Shown: piece by piece, positions 20,858-33,129 of the stretch | How positions within the stretch are numbered: position 1 is the first letter of the stretch | How the letters are laid out: each line of letters opens with the position of its first letter | From: Adiantum capillus-veneris | Lineage: Eukaryota; Streptophyta; Polypodiopsida; Polypodiales; Pteridaceae | Length of the DNA stretch: 64,000 bases | Direction of reading: 5' to 3' | Assembly: GCA_014529385.2 (NCBI GenBank) | Contig: CM043957.1 | Span: 68,628,503 to 68,692,502, forward strand | Position numbers and translations under genes: made by a program | Notes under the pieces: generated by a model | Database searches by the model: none | The model's input: only the letters and a program-made list of their open reading frames with translations | What the model was told of the DNA's origin: nothing

Positions 20858-22117
20858 TTACATTGACACTATTTCAACCCGACCATCCAACTCTTTGCAC
20901 AAAATATCTTTCTCCCTACGCCGCATCAGCTTACGGCCAGCTAGGAAAAAGGAAAAATCTGAAAGGTCCCTGTCCATTGACTCTTCAATTATGTCATGCC
21001 GCAACTGCAGAAGACTGCATAGCTCCCTTATTGTAACCACCAACATTAGGCCATGCTCTTTATCAAACACTTCCACATCCACAGCAGGATTATCTTCCAA
21101 ACCTTCAAAAACCTGGTCCATAGGAATGTACTTACCTCTGAGGATTTGTGATCGCATATACCAAAAGGAGACTAACAGTGATTGGCTTGCAATCATGTAC
21201 TTGACAACTAGAGTGTCAAGCGCGACCTCGCACCGTATGCCAATCTCTTTCTTTACATACCATCCTCCGTCAAGAAGTTTGTCACAGGATGACTGTTGAA
21301 ACGACTTGCACATGAACATAGTTTTCGTAACATGTATATTGTAGTTATGAAACAACTCTATGAACAGTGCAGTAGGATAAAAGTTTGCAATTCTAACCAG
21401 TTTGGTGGGAATAGAGTTACGTAGAGACCTCTGTATATCCTTGTAGAGCTTACTTCGCATTGCCTCCACCATTGTTTCCTCAGGAACTGGCCAATCCATA
21501 GTGTTCCAGTCGGTTGGTAGAGACACTTTCACCAACATGCCATTCTTATTCCCTGGGCAGAGTTGGTAGAAGTGGTCATAGAAAAATATTCCTTCATCAG
21601 CCAGGCTTTTGCTGGTTCCCCCTGAATACTGTAGAGAACCAATGTGGGCATGAACGACAAGGAAGAGGCCTATTATCCACTCCACAGGCTCACAATGCTC
21701 ATAAGAAGAGGGATAAACATCTACAAAATATATAACAAGAGTTAAACTAAGAGTATCAATAAGTGAAAATGACAAATCTAATGTAGTTAAGATGTGAAGA
21801 ATGGAGCCATTGCTCATAAGAAGAGGGATAAGCGTTGCAAAATATATAACAAAAGTTAAACTGAGAGTATCAATAAGTGAACTGACAAATCAAATGCAGT
21901 TCAGATGTGAAGAATACTTACAATTGCAACGTGGTTGATGTATATCTGACACATTTCCACAGTTTGCTATCATGTCTAGATGGGTAAATACATGCTGAAT
22001 AAGAACTTCATTTACAGATCTTTTGCCGATTTCAACTTTGAAATCCAACACTCTGGCCTTCCATGTTGAGCGGTAAACATTGATAGCACTAGACCTCTTG
22101 GCTCTTCTTGGTTGCAT
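20858..22117 (-). CDS. Unrecognised gene Z, two exons
   Basis: No domain is recognised. Exon 1 runs from the ATG at 22117 (MQPRRAKRSSAINVYRSTWK, basic) to a strong GTAAGT donor near 21920. Exon 2 follows an acceptor (ATTTTGTAG on the minus strand, about 21722) and runs to 20858. Readable landmarks are CEPVEWIIGLFLVVHAHIGS, YSGGTSKSLADEGIFFYDHF, LPTDWNTMDWPVPEETMVEA, and a C-terminal LSDFSFFLAGRKLMRRREKD. The long exon has no internal stop over about 285 residues. A 115-bp duplication lies in the intron. It is convergent with the chimeric gene and may be the rightmost gene of the same locus. A small open stretch at 22150-22320 on the same strand could be an upstream exon. Confidence 0.5.
21696..21925. 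repeat. 115-bp tandem duplication in the intron of gene Z
   Basis: Copies 21696-21810 and 21811-21925 both start TGCTCATAAGAAGAGGGATA. They span the end of exon 2 and the intron, so the second copy duplicates part of the splice acceptor area. Confidence 0.85.
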
Positions 22118-23060
22118 GAGGACCCATGAACCTTTGTCAATCCTTTGTCCAACCCATTGGTTCTCTGCACTTATTGAAGTTTATATTGTAATTGATGATA
22201 TGCTACTACTTGGCCTTCTAGGCAAAGTGCAGGTGTTGCTAGTTGGTGTGAGAGACCATAAACACCTAGAGCTTCTTGGGCGGGAAGATGTGGAAGCGAT
22301 AGCTCTGAGAGAAAAGCTTTAGTGGAGGGATATTCACTTTGAAAGCATCCTAATGGAGGGAAAGTGTTTTACAATTCCAATATCTTGTACGGGCTTAATG
22401 GTCACCCTCCAGTACGTTAATGACCATAAGAGAATATCAGCAGTGGGACCACACATGCACCTAACAGCTCGGTAAAAGCAAAGAAGTTACGATGCCACAA
22501 TCTTAGATTCGTGAAAGTTTTTAAAATATTTTCCTATTTCTTGAGTCTTTCCACGTATTTTCCTACGTAACGTAGCCCTCCAGCTCATTGGACGCGCTCT
22601 ATTTTCTCTCTCTTTCATATGGCCCTCCAAATGACCTCCGAAATTTCCAAATGTGTTTGTTTTGGACTATGTTATCCTCAAACACTCCAATTAAGACTGT
22701 ATTTATTGTTATTGATTGCTCAAGAGTATAGTACTTGATCTTTTTGACACCACATTTTTGGCATTGGTGCCCATACGGCATTTGTGTTGTTGAAAAGTTG
22801 AATCCTCCTTCTTGCATATATACATGACTCCCCACAATTGTGTGACACCACATAGAGTGTGCTTGAAGGCTATTGATGACTTGAAAATCTGACAACAACA
22901 TAACCATGAATTTCCATGCAAGCCAATAGAATTCCAAGTACATTTTATTGAATGCATCTTTGAATGTGGTACATAGAAGATATTTAAGCTTTCTTAAAAC
23001 CATGATTTCAAATTCTCAAAGGATCTTTGGCAAATAATCTGCAACACTTGATGTGCTATG
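22118..23060. other. Decayed AT-rich sequence with one weak minus-strand coding remnant
   Basis: No gene can be named. The minus strand at 23003-22599 is open for 134 codons, with HQCQKCGVKKIKYY inside, a possible zinc-ribbon-like pair (CQKC). It may be a fragment of an old transposase. The rest shows nothing. Confidence 0.3.
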
Positions 23061-23079
23061 CAACATGTATTGTGCCCGT

Positions 23080-24110
23080 AAATATAACATTTGTAATTTG
23101 TAAAAGAATATTATAGCTTGTATGAATATTCTCTATAGCTTAAATCAATTAGAGAGAGACTATACATGTACAGTTGGCATAATCATGATTAGGAAATTCA
23201 TGTATAGATCTTAAACAAATCAGAGTGTATAGACTATATAGCTGACATAATCGCTATTAGAAAAGTCATGTATACAATACAAAAAAATCCACAACCCCAA
23301 GGCTACATGCTATATAGAAAAAATAATTTCTATGTAACAATTGTAGAAGAAAACAAAAAACACAAATCACAAATCTATATAGCTCATACAAAATAGAATA
23401 AATTGCTACATAACATGTGAAATACTATATAGCACACCTAGGGAAAAAGGTTTATTGTGCATCATGAGCACAATTAAGCTTCGCAACAACAATATCATAA
23501 ATTATACGCTATATAGCACAACCAGGGTACTATATGGCATGTACAATGAAACAATTGTGAAAGAAAAGTTTAATGTATTGTTACTATTCTATATAGCTTT
23601 GGCAAAATAGAGAGAATAACTTATATAGATAACATAATTCTATATAGCGCGTGAGAAAGAAGGATTCTATAAGTCATGCACATAGCTAAATACCTCAAAA
23701 ACACCTCAGAGTACATGCTATAGCAATAATATGTAATATTTGTAGAATAATTAATGTTAGAGTGCTATATAACTTAAGTCAAGCATAGTAGAAAAGCTAT
23801 ATTGTTGACAAAGTACTTCATAACACATGAAGAGTAGAAAGCATATACAAGTCATTCATAGAGCTTAAGAGACAATCAATACCTTAAAGTACATGTTGCA
23901 TACCACAACTAGAGTAGTATATAACCTAAGCTATATAACAGTGACAAATAAGAAATAGAATAGCATTAAGGGCATAGCTTCACAACATTAAAACCATCTT
24001 AGTAAGAATGACGCATAGCAAAGGTGATACTTTAAATCAAAGAGATTCCATGTAGGAAATTTTATGTAGCACAAGTAGAGCTATATAGCATGTACATAGC
24101 TTAAGAGAAA
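23080..24110. repeat. Cluster of CTATATAG(C) motifs
   Basis: More than ten instances of CTATATAGC or one-base variants are scattered over about 1 kb, in both intact palindromic (GCTATATAGC-like) and decayed form, for example near 23233, 23303, 23374, 23428, 23507, 23588, 23638 and 24070. Spacing is irregular, roughly 40-120 bp. No coding sequence is seen. Confidence 0.6.
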
Positions 24111-24240
24111 TAATCATTTAAAATGTGTATAGAGATCTATGATGCATAGTGGTTGCGCTACATAGGAACATTTAAGCATATGTAATAGCGTGTGCACACT
24201 CCATTAGGGAAATGGATGCTATAAAGAATAGGGACATGCA

Positions 24241-25160
24241 CTATACAAGTATTTCCAATTCTTTGTGATTGGATTCTATAGACCATAAAAACATGCACCA
24301 TACATTTGATATGTACTCCTTATGGAACATGTTGATAACATGAAGAAAATCTACTTGTGAGTAAGAGTAAGAGTATTTTTTCTGGATGCTCCTTGTGCTA
24401 CTTGTAGTCAAAATGTTGTTGATAATGTCTTTCCTATTTGGAGATACCCTCCTAGTATACTCTATGCAAAACCTGACAATTTTCTTAGGGGGACCTCTTT
24501 TTTGTAATTTTCCTTGCAGGGATTTCCTTTTACATGATTCAAATGGAAACATTTTTGAGAAAATCTTACATCACCATTGACTCTACACATAAAAGGTTAT
24601 CAAGGAAGTTTGATGCTTCAATCAAGATGCTATGCCGCTTTGTATCTACATGCATTAGGCCATTCAAAATCATGGCCATAACACTATGGTTCACAAATAT
24701 CTCATTAATGACTTTGGAGTTTTTAGCACCTATAGAGAGGTTTTAAGCACAAAGACAAGCCTAAGGGACTAAACATAGAATTTATGTTGAGTCCACCATA
24801 AAATATGCTTGTCATTGACCACTTTTTTCATCATTCCTCCCTAATCATCTTTTCCATACTCACACACTTTTGATAGACTATGTTGAATAATATGGTCAAT
24901 AGTGCTTCTTTTTCTAGCTTCAATGTCCACTCCAAAGTGTTCTTTCCTATTTCCTATCACTTCCTTCTACTTCCCAACACGCTGAGATCTTTTGTACTCT
25001 CTCTTTCGTGAAGCTTTGTATTTCCTTACTACATAAAATTCTTCCTCGTCACATGGTATATCGTTCTTTTGGAAGTAACACGAAGCTTCAAAAAAATCTT
25101 GAACATTTTTTCGAAACCATGTGGCTAATAAGTATCCTCCAAAGTAGAACTTGAGCATCC
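24241..25160 (-). pseudogene. Unassigned coding remnants
   Basis: Two minus-strand open stretches (24552-24241 and 25158-24967) have protein-like composition (KRGPPKKIVRFCIEYTRR; LLATWFRKNVQDFFEASCYF). Together with the 22.6-23.0 kb stretch they may be remains of one old minus-strand transposon gene. The evidence is weak. Confidence 0.25.
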
Positions 25161-25443
25161 TTCATTGAGTTGTAAAACTCCTTCAAGGTGCTCTCCTACA
25201 AACACACTTCCAGAGTATTTTTGTTGATGACAGGTAGATGGAAAAAATAAAGCTATAGCTATACATTGGTTCCTTTGTGAAATGTGAATCTAAATTACTA
25301 CACCGGATGAAACTCCTTATGTTGCATCCCTACTTGTTCCATAAAAGTGACATGTTGGACACCCTTATTGGAAACCTTGTTGGAAGCCTGACAAAAATTG
25401 ATACATCCCTTGAACAACACCCTTGTGCCATTGACTATTGTAA

Positions 25444-25502
<59 letters not shown>

Positions 25503-27927
25503 TCACTTTTGATCATGGAGGCATGCCAATTTTTTTATTTGAAGCCAAAGTCCTTTCATAAATTTTTGAAAATAAAATAGACCAATGTGCCAAAGTCTAT
25601 AGAGTTTATTTTCTCTTTCAATTAGAAATGGAGAAAACATCTTGACTTCAATAATTCAATAGTTAGTGTCCATGGACACAACCTATTGAGCCATCATTTC
25701 ATGTTTTCATTTATTCATTGTATCAAGAAACTAGCAGATAATTGGTACTTGTGTAGTTGGAGGGTCATCTTCCCATGGCGTCCACTAGGAAATATGTAAG
25801 ATAGCACGTGCAAACAAAGTAAGGGATTTATAATTAGGTACATTTTTAAAAAAAATTACTTACATAAAAGGTTTTTTAATTGAAAAAGTGAAAATTTTCA
25901 TGCATAAGGTTTAGTTTTTCTACAAAAATGCATACATAAAGGTACATACAATACTTGAAAATATACAGATAAGAGATTATTTAAATACTTCTTGTTTCCC
26001 CGTGTTATATGCAATGTTTACATAATGGACTCCCCAGGGTCATCTTACAAGGTAGAAAATATGTATGCTAGTTATATTATCCTTAATGTGTCAAGAGAAC
26101 TTGATTCTTCTTTGCATGATAAAGAAGTCGATGAATTTGTCAAACCAAAGGAATGACAATGACTTCTTAATGACCAAATAATGTGCACTAATTTAATTTT
26201 ATGATGTTCAATTTCTATCATGAGCACACTTGATATAATAACTAGATATCATGGTGTCCTACTAGGTCATCTAGCCATTTATCACTATGACAAATGGAGA
26301 TTCAACCTTTAGTGTGATTGCAAAAAATATGATTTCTCTCTTTAGGTAAGAGGCCTTGCGCACCCAAGGTAAAAATCTAGGTGTATTTAAACTAGATCTA
26401 TCAACTTGTTAGGTTTCCTTTTATGTGATTTTATTTCTATGTAAGGGGCTTCGACAAGGTGGTGCACTACTTGGGGGAAACTCTTTAGCATAGTTTTATA
26501 CTATAAAGCTGGAAGTAGAACTAGAGGCAGTGCCTCAAGGGGTTCTATTATTAAGAATTCAATATATAATCTGCACATAGCAAATATTATGGAAAGTACT
26601 CCTTCCCACTTATCCATGATCATGAATTAAAAACCCTTTATTTTCTAGAAATTTTAATGTTTTGGACTTGTTTCTTTAATCTCTCTTAAGATGTAAAGGT
26701 TACTTTTAATTTAAAAAAATCTTGGTGCACTCAAGTGTTACACTTACATATTTTAATTAATTTGGAATCTGTGGGTTATGTGTTTGAATGTTATTCAAAA
26801 GCAAAGAAATGATGTGCATATATTCAATCTTGAAAATAAAAACAAATTATATTTTTTTTTTTCTAGTCCCTTAGCTTATGTGTGACTAAGGAGAGGCTCT
26901 ACGTCTAGCTTAATTTTGCTTAAGATATGAAATTCCCTTGTATGTGAGAATGAGGGAATAATTTATTCCCTCATATGTGAGAACAAGTGTATTCATGTGG
27001 TGAAAATGTTTTGGATTGGAATGGTATCTCTAAGGAATATCTAAAAGCAAAGAGTGTTTGAATTGCAATGGTGAAATTAGAATATCTCATGGTTTTCAAA
27101 TTGATATTATATAATTTTAAGTACATATACACAAGTAAACTTGGTTTCTTGGAAAACAATATTTTTCCTAATTTGTGTAAGGCACCTTTGCTATGTTGAT
27201 CATCTAGGCTATCTTGTAATTATCAATGACTATAATCAGAATTTTAGGCATTGTTGGTTGCATTTTAAACTCATCTTATCTTCACTTCTCTTGATAAAAT
27301 GGAAAAAAGATGCTGATATATTTTGAGGACACTTGATAGATGTATGCCCAATCTTGTGATGTATGTTTATAGCAAATGACGTTCTTCAAACTCATATTTT
27401 CAGCATACTAGCACCATTAGATGCTCTAGAATTAGATATTGCTCGTTGTTTTAGAGTTGCATTATCTTTTTACACAAATTAATATGAATTTAAATTGCAC
27501 ACAGAGTCGTATGAATTTTTGCATTGTCTTCCCGTGTGTGCTTCTTTCCTCCCCTATTCTTTGTGTGTGGATTTCTACAATTCTCATTCCAACAACTAGC
27601 ATTAGAGTAGTTTTAGCATCCTTAGCAGTATAACTAGCACCCCTTGTTCCACTTTCTCATGTCATATATAGAGAGACATAGCCTTTGAAGTTATTTTTGC
27701 CTTCATTTTCAATACATGCAGCATTATGTAGGCAATTTTGTCCTTTTGTGAAAAGATTTTCACAAAGAAGATTTTTTGAAAACAAGAATGTGAATCTTTT
27801 CTGGGTTTCAATGCATAGAACACTTTTTGTTATTGTTGGGCCTTATGGTCCACCATGTGCATTTGTGTAGTGTTGAAATACTAAGCATGACTTCTTGGCG
27901 GTGCATCTTTGTCAAACTAGAATGAAA
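25161..27927. other. AT-rich intergenic sequence
   Basis: Apart from a (GA)n tract at 25447-25502 I see no gene, RNA or clear repeat. It forms the left flank of the gypsy element at 27933; its last five bases GACAC are the target duplication. Confidence 0.5.
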
Positions 27928-27932
27928 GACAC

Positions 27933-28360
27933 TGTCATAAAATCTAATATCTAGCCAACCCAAATAATTTTCTCATATTGAACTGATCATTTAATGTGGG
28001 AGAATAAATGGGAACAAGAGTTAGAACATATACATGTGCTTATGGATCTATCTCAGCACAAGACCAAAATCAATGGGTCCAAATGGGAGATGGTCTGTCA
28101 AAGAGAAATGCTAGCTAATGAAGCTTGAAATACCTAAGGGTTAGCTTAATTAAAGACCTCCAAAGGTTAATGTTAAAAGCACTTAAACCTAGGACCCTAG
28201 GTTAAGCTAGGTTCATGTTTTAGGTGTTAAGAATTAAGGTGCTTGACATGCTTGATAGCTAAGGTCCTTGGCCAAGATGGCCCTGTGCTTGAGGTGTCCA
28301 AAAGTTAAGTCCAAGTCAAAGTTGAGCCTTACAAAGAGGGGCCCGAGACTACAAGCTAGG

Positions 28361-28407
<47 letters not shown>

Positions 28408-28984
28408 AATCATGCTCATACTAGGCCTATGCATGATGACTAAGGTTCTTGAGAAGCTTCCCCATGGCCGGAAGGTAAGGGCTTGAGGAGCTAAAGCCAA
28501 AAGGAGGGGGCGAGCCCCAAATCTAGGTACATGTTTGACTTGACCTTCCACTCACCCTAGCTCTCTCCACCTTTGAGGGTGTTAAAGGTCTTGGACTGAG
28601 GTCAGGGAAAAGTTAATGCTTTCATTAGATTAAGTTACGAGCATAATTGTGGTGCATTAAACTCTTTAACTTCATTGCACGTCAAGGTCTCAAGGAACAC
28701 AAAACTTGTATTGTACCAAGTTTCTCTTTATGGGAGAAGCTATAATACAAAAGGCTTTTGGAGGGGGGATTGGCTCCATATAAATCTAGTCCGCAACTAT
28801 TGTCAAGTTCTCTATTTCTCTCTCTTGAAAAGTAATTTTTATGCCAAGCTAATTAAGTATAATGGTTATGTTGCTACCTCTAATCAAGTTCTCTCTCTAT
28901 TTTGTCAAAGTATTCTCATAAAAAATGCTCATTACAGTTCTTTAATTGCGTTATTCTCAATGTTCATACTCCAATTCCATTACA
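27933..28984 (+). repeat. 5' LTR of gypsy copy 2, internally deleted
   Basis: It starts TGTCATAAAATCTAATATC and ends CCATTACA. It is 1,052 bp, shorter than its partners. About 600 bp present in the 3' LTR between CTTCCACTCACCC and CTAGCTCTCTCCACC are missing here (junction near 28556). A (GA)n tract lies at 28365-28398, at the site where the 3' LTR has a long GT/GA tract. Confidence 0.8.
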
Positions 28985-29749
28985 TTAGTATCTAAGCTAT
29001 TGGTTATTATTTTCTTGCTTAAAAGGAGGGGTCCTTACGTTGTCCATGAAAGGTTGGAACTATTCATTGCAAGAGGGTAAGTGGGTAATTGTTCATTGCA
29101 AGAGGGTAAGTGGGACAGGGATCTATTATCTTGGTTGAAAAGGACTTAGTTTGAGGTACACCATAGGTAACTATAGACTTAATAATGGAGTCTCTCGGGG
29201 CTTTCCTCTGGCTTAACCATTATTGAGCTACTAGCAAGCTCAATAGGAACCATAATCAACCGAGAAATGTTAGACCCTCTCCGCTACTCTTCGCAATCAA
29301 CATTCTCTAAACCATGGGTGTGGCTGCTTGAGAGCTAATTTTTAAAGGTAAAGAAGAGTAGCAGCTAAGGTTTTTGAGGGTACCAAAGCACAAAGTAGCA
29401 AGAGGGTAAGTGGGTAATTGTTCATTGCAAGAGGGTAAGTGGGACAGGGATCTATTATCTTGGTTGAAAAGGACTTAGTTTGAGGTACACCATAGGTAAC
29501 TATAGACTTAATAATGGAGTCTCTCGGGGCTTTCCTCTGGCTTAACCATTATTGAGCTACTAGCAAGCTCAATAGGAACCATAATCAACCGAGAAATGTT
29601 AGACCCTCTCCGCTACTCTTCGCAATCAACATTCTCTAAACCATGGGTGTGGCTGCTTGAGAGCTAATTTTTAAAGGTAAAGAAGAGTAGCAGCTAAGGT
29701 TTTTGAGGGTACCAAAGCACAAAGTAGCATATACATAAGTTTAGCTAGC
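28985..29749 (+). other. Leader of gypsy copy 2 with 329-bp tandem duplication
   Basis: A mutated primer binding site (TAGTATCTAAGC near 28986) follows the LTR. Two almost identical 329-bp units lie at 29071-29399 and 29400-29728, each starting AAGAGGGTAAGTGGGTAATT. The gag ATG follows at 29750. Confidence 0.8.
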
Positions 29750-31110
29750 ATGGCTGACAATAAAAAAGAGAGTAGAATGAATATTGATAACTTTGATTTT
29801 GCACATGAAGGTGCTATTGATGATGCCCCAATGATTGTCAATTATCTTGTTACTAGGTTTCAACAAGCTATGAGAAACTCTGCCTTGCAAGCCGAGCTTA
29901 TGGGATTTCCCTACCTCTCCAAGAAGAGAGAGAGCTTGGGAAGCCTCTTGTTGAGAATTCCAAAAGAAGACTCTCTCCAATAAGAGAAGAGGAGGAATCC
30001 AATGAACGAGAAAGAAGAGAATCTCCAAATTCCTCTGAAGATTTGGCTCCACAAAGACGGCGGTCTTGACAATTCCCAACTCGTCCCAAGAGGAAACGAT
30101 CATCCTATAGTCCTTCTCCTCGTCACTCTAAAAGGGAAGAGAGGAAACAAAGGAAGAAAAAGGTCACCCTCTTCTCCTTCTTTATCACCTTCCTCATCTT
30201 CTGACAAAAGAAGCAGCTATTCTCCTAGAGAATACAAGAGGAAAAGACATCACAAATCTTATCATCCTGCTTGGAAAAGGTCCCACAAGCTTAAGAAGTT
30301 AAAAGAGGGAGGAAAGAGTATCTTTTTTCTCACCTATGATGGCACCCTTGGTGCTATTGACAAAGTATTGGCATTTATCCCCCAGCAATTTGATGTGGCC
30401 TTTGGAGATGAGGGCTTCACTGAATCCTTCAAGCTACGTCATGTAGATATGCACTTTCAAAAATCTGCTTCTCAATGGTGGGCTAGTCTTTGTGGCAATG
30501 GTGAAGCTCCAAAGACATCAAAAACTCTATGAGTTTCCATCATGAGCAATTCCTTGCAAGCGACGCCAAAGATAAAGTGCTCATCAAATGGCGGAGTTTG
30601 AAGCTACTTTCCAACGAGTCTATCCACAAATATATAGACAAGTTTTGGGATTTACATCTCAAAGCCTTAGTCTTTTAGAAGATAGACTTCACCAAGCGAA
30701 AGCAACAATTTTCTACAGGATCAACTGAAGAAATGGTCGAGCATGTCAACTCCCAACAGCCTGGTTCATTCACCAAAGTCATCCACACCACAATATGGTT
30801 GCATTCGTATCAATTTCCAACAAGGAGCTAAAAGGAATGCCACGCCCATGAAAAAAAAAGATTGAAATGATGCAAAGGGAAAGAACAATGCTCAAAGTTC
30901 TTCCCAAGGCAATTCCAATAACAACAACAAGACCAAGGATAAAGGAGTTTACAAAGGTAAAAACAAACTCTCTCCTAAAGAGCTAAAGGCTTTTTGCAAA
31001 GATCACAAATGCTTTAAGTGTGGGGAGCAAGGACATGGATATCGTTCTTGTCCCAAAAGAAATGCCCACAATGAGATTCCTAGAGCTTCCACGGTTGAAG
31101 CTCCAAAAGA
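29750..31110 (+). pseudogene. Gag of gypsy copy 2
   Basis: It starts MADNKKESRMNIDNFDFAHE. A capsid-like segment is readable (LAFIPQQFDVAFGDEGFTES near 30368-30427), and a CCHC zinc knuckle CFKCGEQGHGYRSCP lies at about 31010-31053. Frame changes near 29985, 30530 and 30680 break it. Confidence 0.8.
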
Positions 31111-31700
31111 GGATGCTCATTGCAAAGGATCATCCCTTTCATATGCTTGGGGGAAGGTGAGGCAGCATGATTCCTTCATCCTATTTGATCATGGCTCTAC
31201 TCACAACTTCATATCAACGGAGTTGGCCACAAAGCTAGGCATACAAGCTTTTGCGATGGGAGATATTGTAACTACCATTGGGCTTTCAAGGGACAACAAG
31301 CCTCTGTCACTCCTTTGATTGGGAAGTTGAGGCTTCATGTCCAAAGATACATCGACAAAGAAGACATTTTCATCTCTCCTCTCCAACATGAGGATGTTAT
31401 CCTAGGAGCACCATGGTTCAACCACATGGATGCCACCATGAAGTTCCTTGAAAGGAGAATCTACTTCACCTACAAGGAAAAGAGCATGTATATAGATGCT
31501 AATGAGTCCGGTCGTACTCTACCACTTGTAAATTCACTTGCTTTTGATAAGTCAATAAAAAGCTTGGTTTCCTCGTACATATTTTTTTGTCAAAGAGTCT
31601 CTAAATGATGCTAATGTTTTAACAAAACAAAGTGGTAGGAATCAAGAAGAGTTAGACTTGTCTAATATTCTAAATAGATTGCAAGATGTATTTATCGGTG
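31110..31700 (+). pseudogene. Retroviral-type aspartic protease of gypsy copy 2
   Basis: The active-site stretch reads FDHGSTHNFISTELATKLGI (about 31180-31239), where D-x-G-S is the catalytic triplet region. The partner IDKEDIFISPLQHEDVILGA follows near 31351-31410. A frame break separates the two at about 31314. Confidence 0.7.
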
Positions 31701-31798
31701 AATGAGGGAATGATGACCATAGGATACAGCTTCTACATGGGAGCTCACCACCTGATAAACCTCCTTATAGAGTTTTTCAAGCTCAACAAGAGGAGATT

Positions 31799-32398
31799 AT
31801 GAGGCAAGTGCATGAGCTGATAGACAAGGGGATGGTGAGGCCTAGCTCCTCTCCCTTTTGTTCACCAGTACTTTTAGTGCAAAAGAAAGATGGCACATAC
31901 CGCATGTGTGTGGACTATCGAGCACTAAATCATATCACTATCAAAAGCAGAGTTCTCATACCGCGTGTAGAAGATCTGTTTGATAAGCTACAAGGTTTTA
32001 CCTGCTTTAGTAGGATTGACCTTAAAAGTGGCTATTATCAAATAAGGATAGTGAATGAAGATATCATAAAGACCATGTTCCATACAACATTTGGTCTTTA
32101 TGAATATCTTGTCATGCCTTTTGGTTTGACGAATGCTCCAACCATGTTCAACCGCCTAATGGAGAAAATTTTTAGACCCTACGGCAAGTTCATTGGAGTT
32201 GACGACAGTATCATCTATTCCAAACCTTTGGAGGAGCATAAGCAACACCTCCAGGTAGTTTTTCAAGCTATGAGGGAGAATAAACTTTTCATTAACCAAA
32301 AGAAGAGTGAATGTTTTCCCCAAGAGATTCAATACTTAGGTCATATTATCTCTCAAGATGGTATCCATATGGATCCAACCAAGGTTGAGGTAATATAA
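31799..32398 (+). pseudogene. Reverse transcriptase of gypsy copy 2
   Basis: The fingers and palm are readable: RPSSSPFCSPVLLVQKKDGT, CVDYRALNHITIKSR, FSRIDLKSGYYQIRI, MPFGLTNAPTMFNRLMEKIF, then the catalytic box as GVDDSIIYSK and the thumb start LGHIISQDGIHMDPTKVE. The usual FIDDILIYSK is changed upstream of the Asp pair, but both Asp residues remain. It ends at TAA 32396 inside the thumb. Confidence 0.85.
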
Positions 32399-32409
32399 GG
32401 ATGGCCTAA

Positions 32410-32985
32410 CCCAAGGAATCTACATGAGCTACGAAGCTTTATTGGTATGTGTGCATACTAGAGACACTTCATAGCTAAATTCTCCCAAAAAGTAGGACCA
32501 CTACATGATTTGACCAAGAAAAATTTCAAGTACATATGGACTACTAAAGAGCAAAGTGATTTTGAAAAGCTTACCTCTCAACCTGTGCTTACACTACCGG
32601 ATCTTTAAAACCATTTGAGGTCCAATGTGATGCTTGTGGAGATTGCCTTGGAGCAGTTTTTCTTCAAGAAGGGCATGCCATAGCATATGAGAGTTGAAGA
32701 CTCAATTTTGACGAGCGAGTATTGGGCATCTACAAGAAGGAGCTACTAGTTGTCCTACATTCCCTTGACACATGTAAGCACTATCTTTTGGGGACTCCAT
32801 TCATCCTACGCATAGATCACCGAAGTCTTAAGTACTTCATGATGCAAACCAAGCTCTCTGACAAACAAATAAGGTGGGAAAATTTTCTTTCACAATTCAA
32901 TTTTCATATTTCTCACATTGCTGGCAAGCACAATCAAGTAGCTGATGCACTCTCACGATGGCCAAGAGCCAATGCGGTGTCCATA
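32410..32985 (+). pseudogene. RNase H of gypsy copy 2
   Basis: After several stops, the domain is readable from about 32716 (GIYKKELLVVLHSLDTCKHY, YLLGTPFILRIDHRSLKYFM) to HIAGKHNQVADALSRW (32923-32970), the standard gypsy RNase H end. Confidence 0.8.
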
Positions 32986-33129
32986 GCAACTCACAATGAT
33001 CGATCTTCTATGATAGATGAGTATGCTATTGACCCCGATTTTAAAGATGTAATTTCAGCCCTTGCCTTAGGGAAGAAAGAACAACCATTCACCGTGCAGG
33101 ATGGTTATCTTCTCCATCGCAATAGGCTA

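Noticed and set aside
22080-22322. Plus-strand ORF rich in Leu (MIALDLLALLGCMRTHEP...)
   Set aside because: It looks like the antisense of a possible first exon of gene Z; no independent support.
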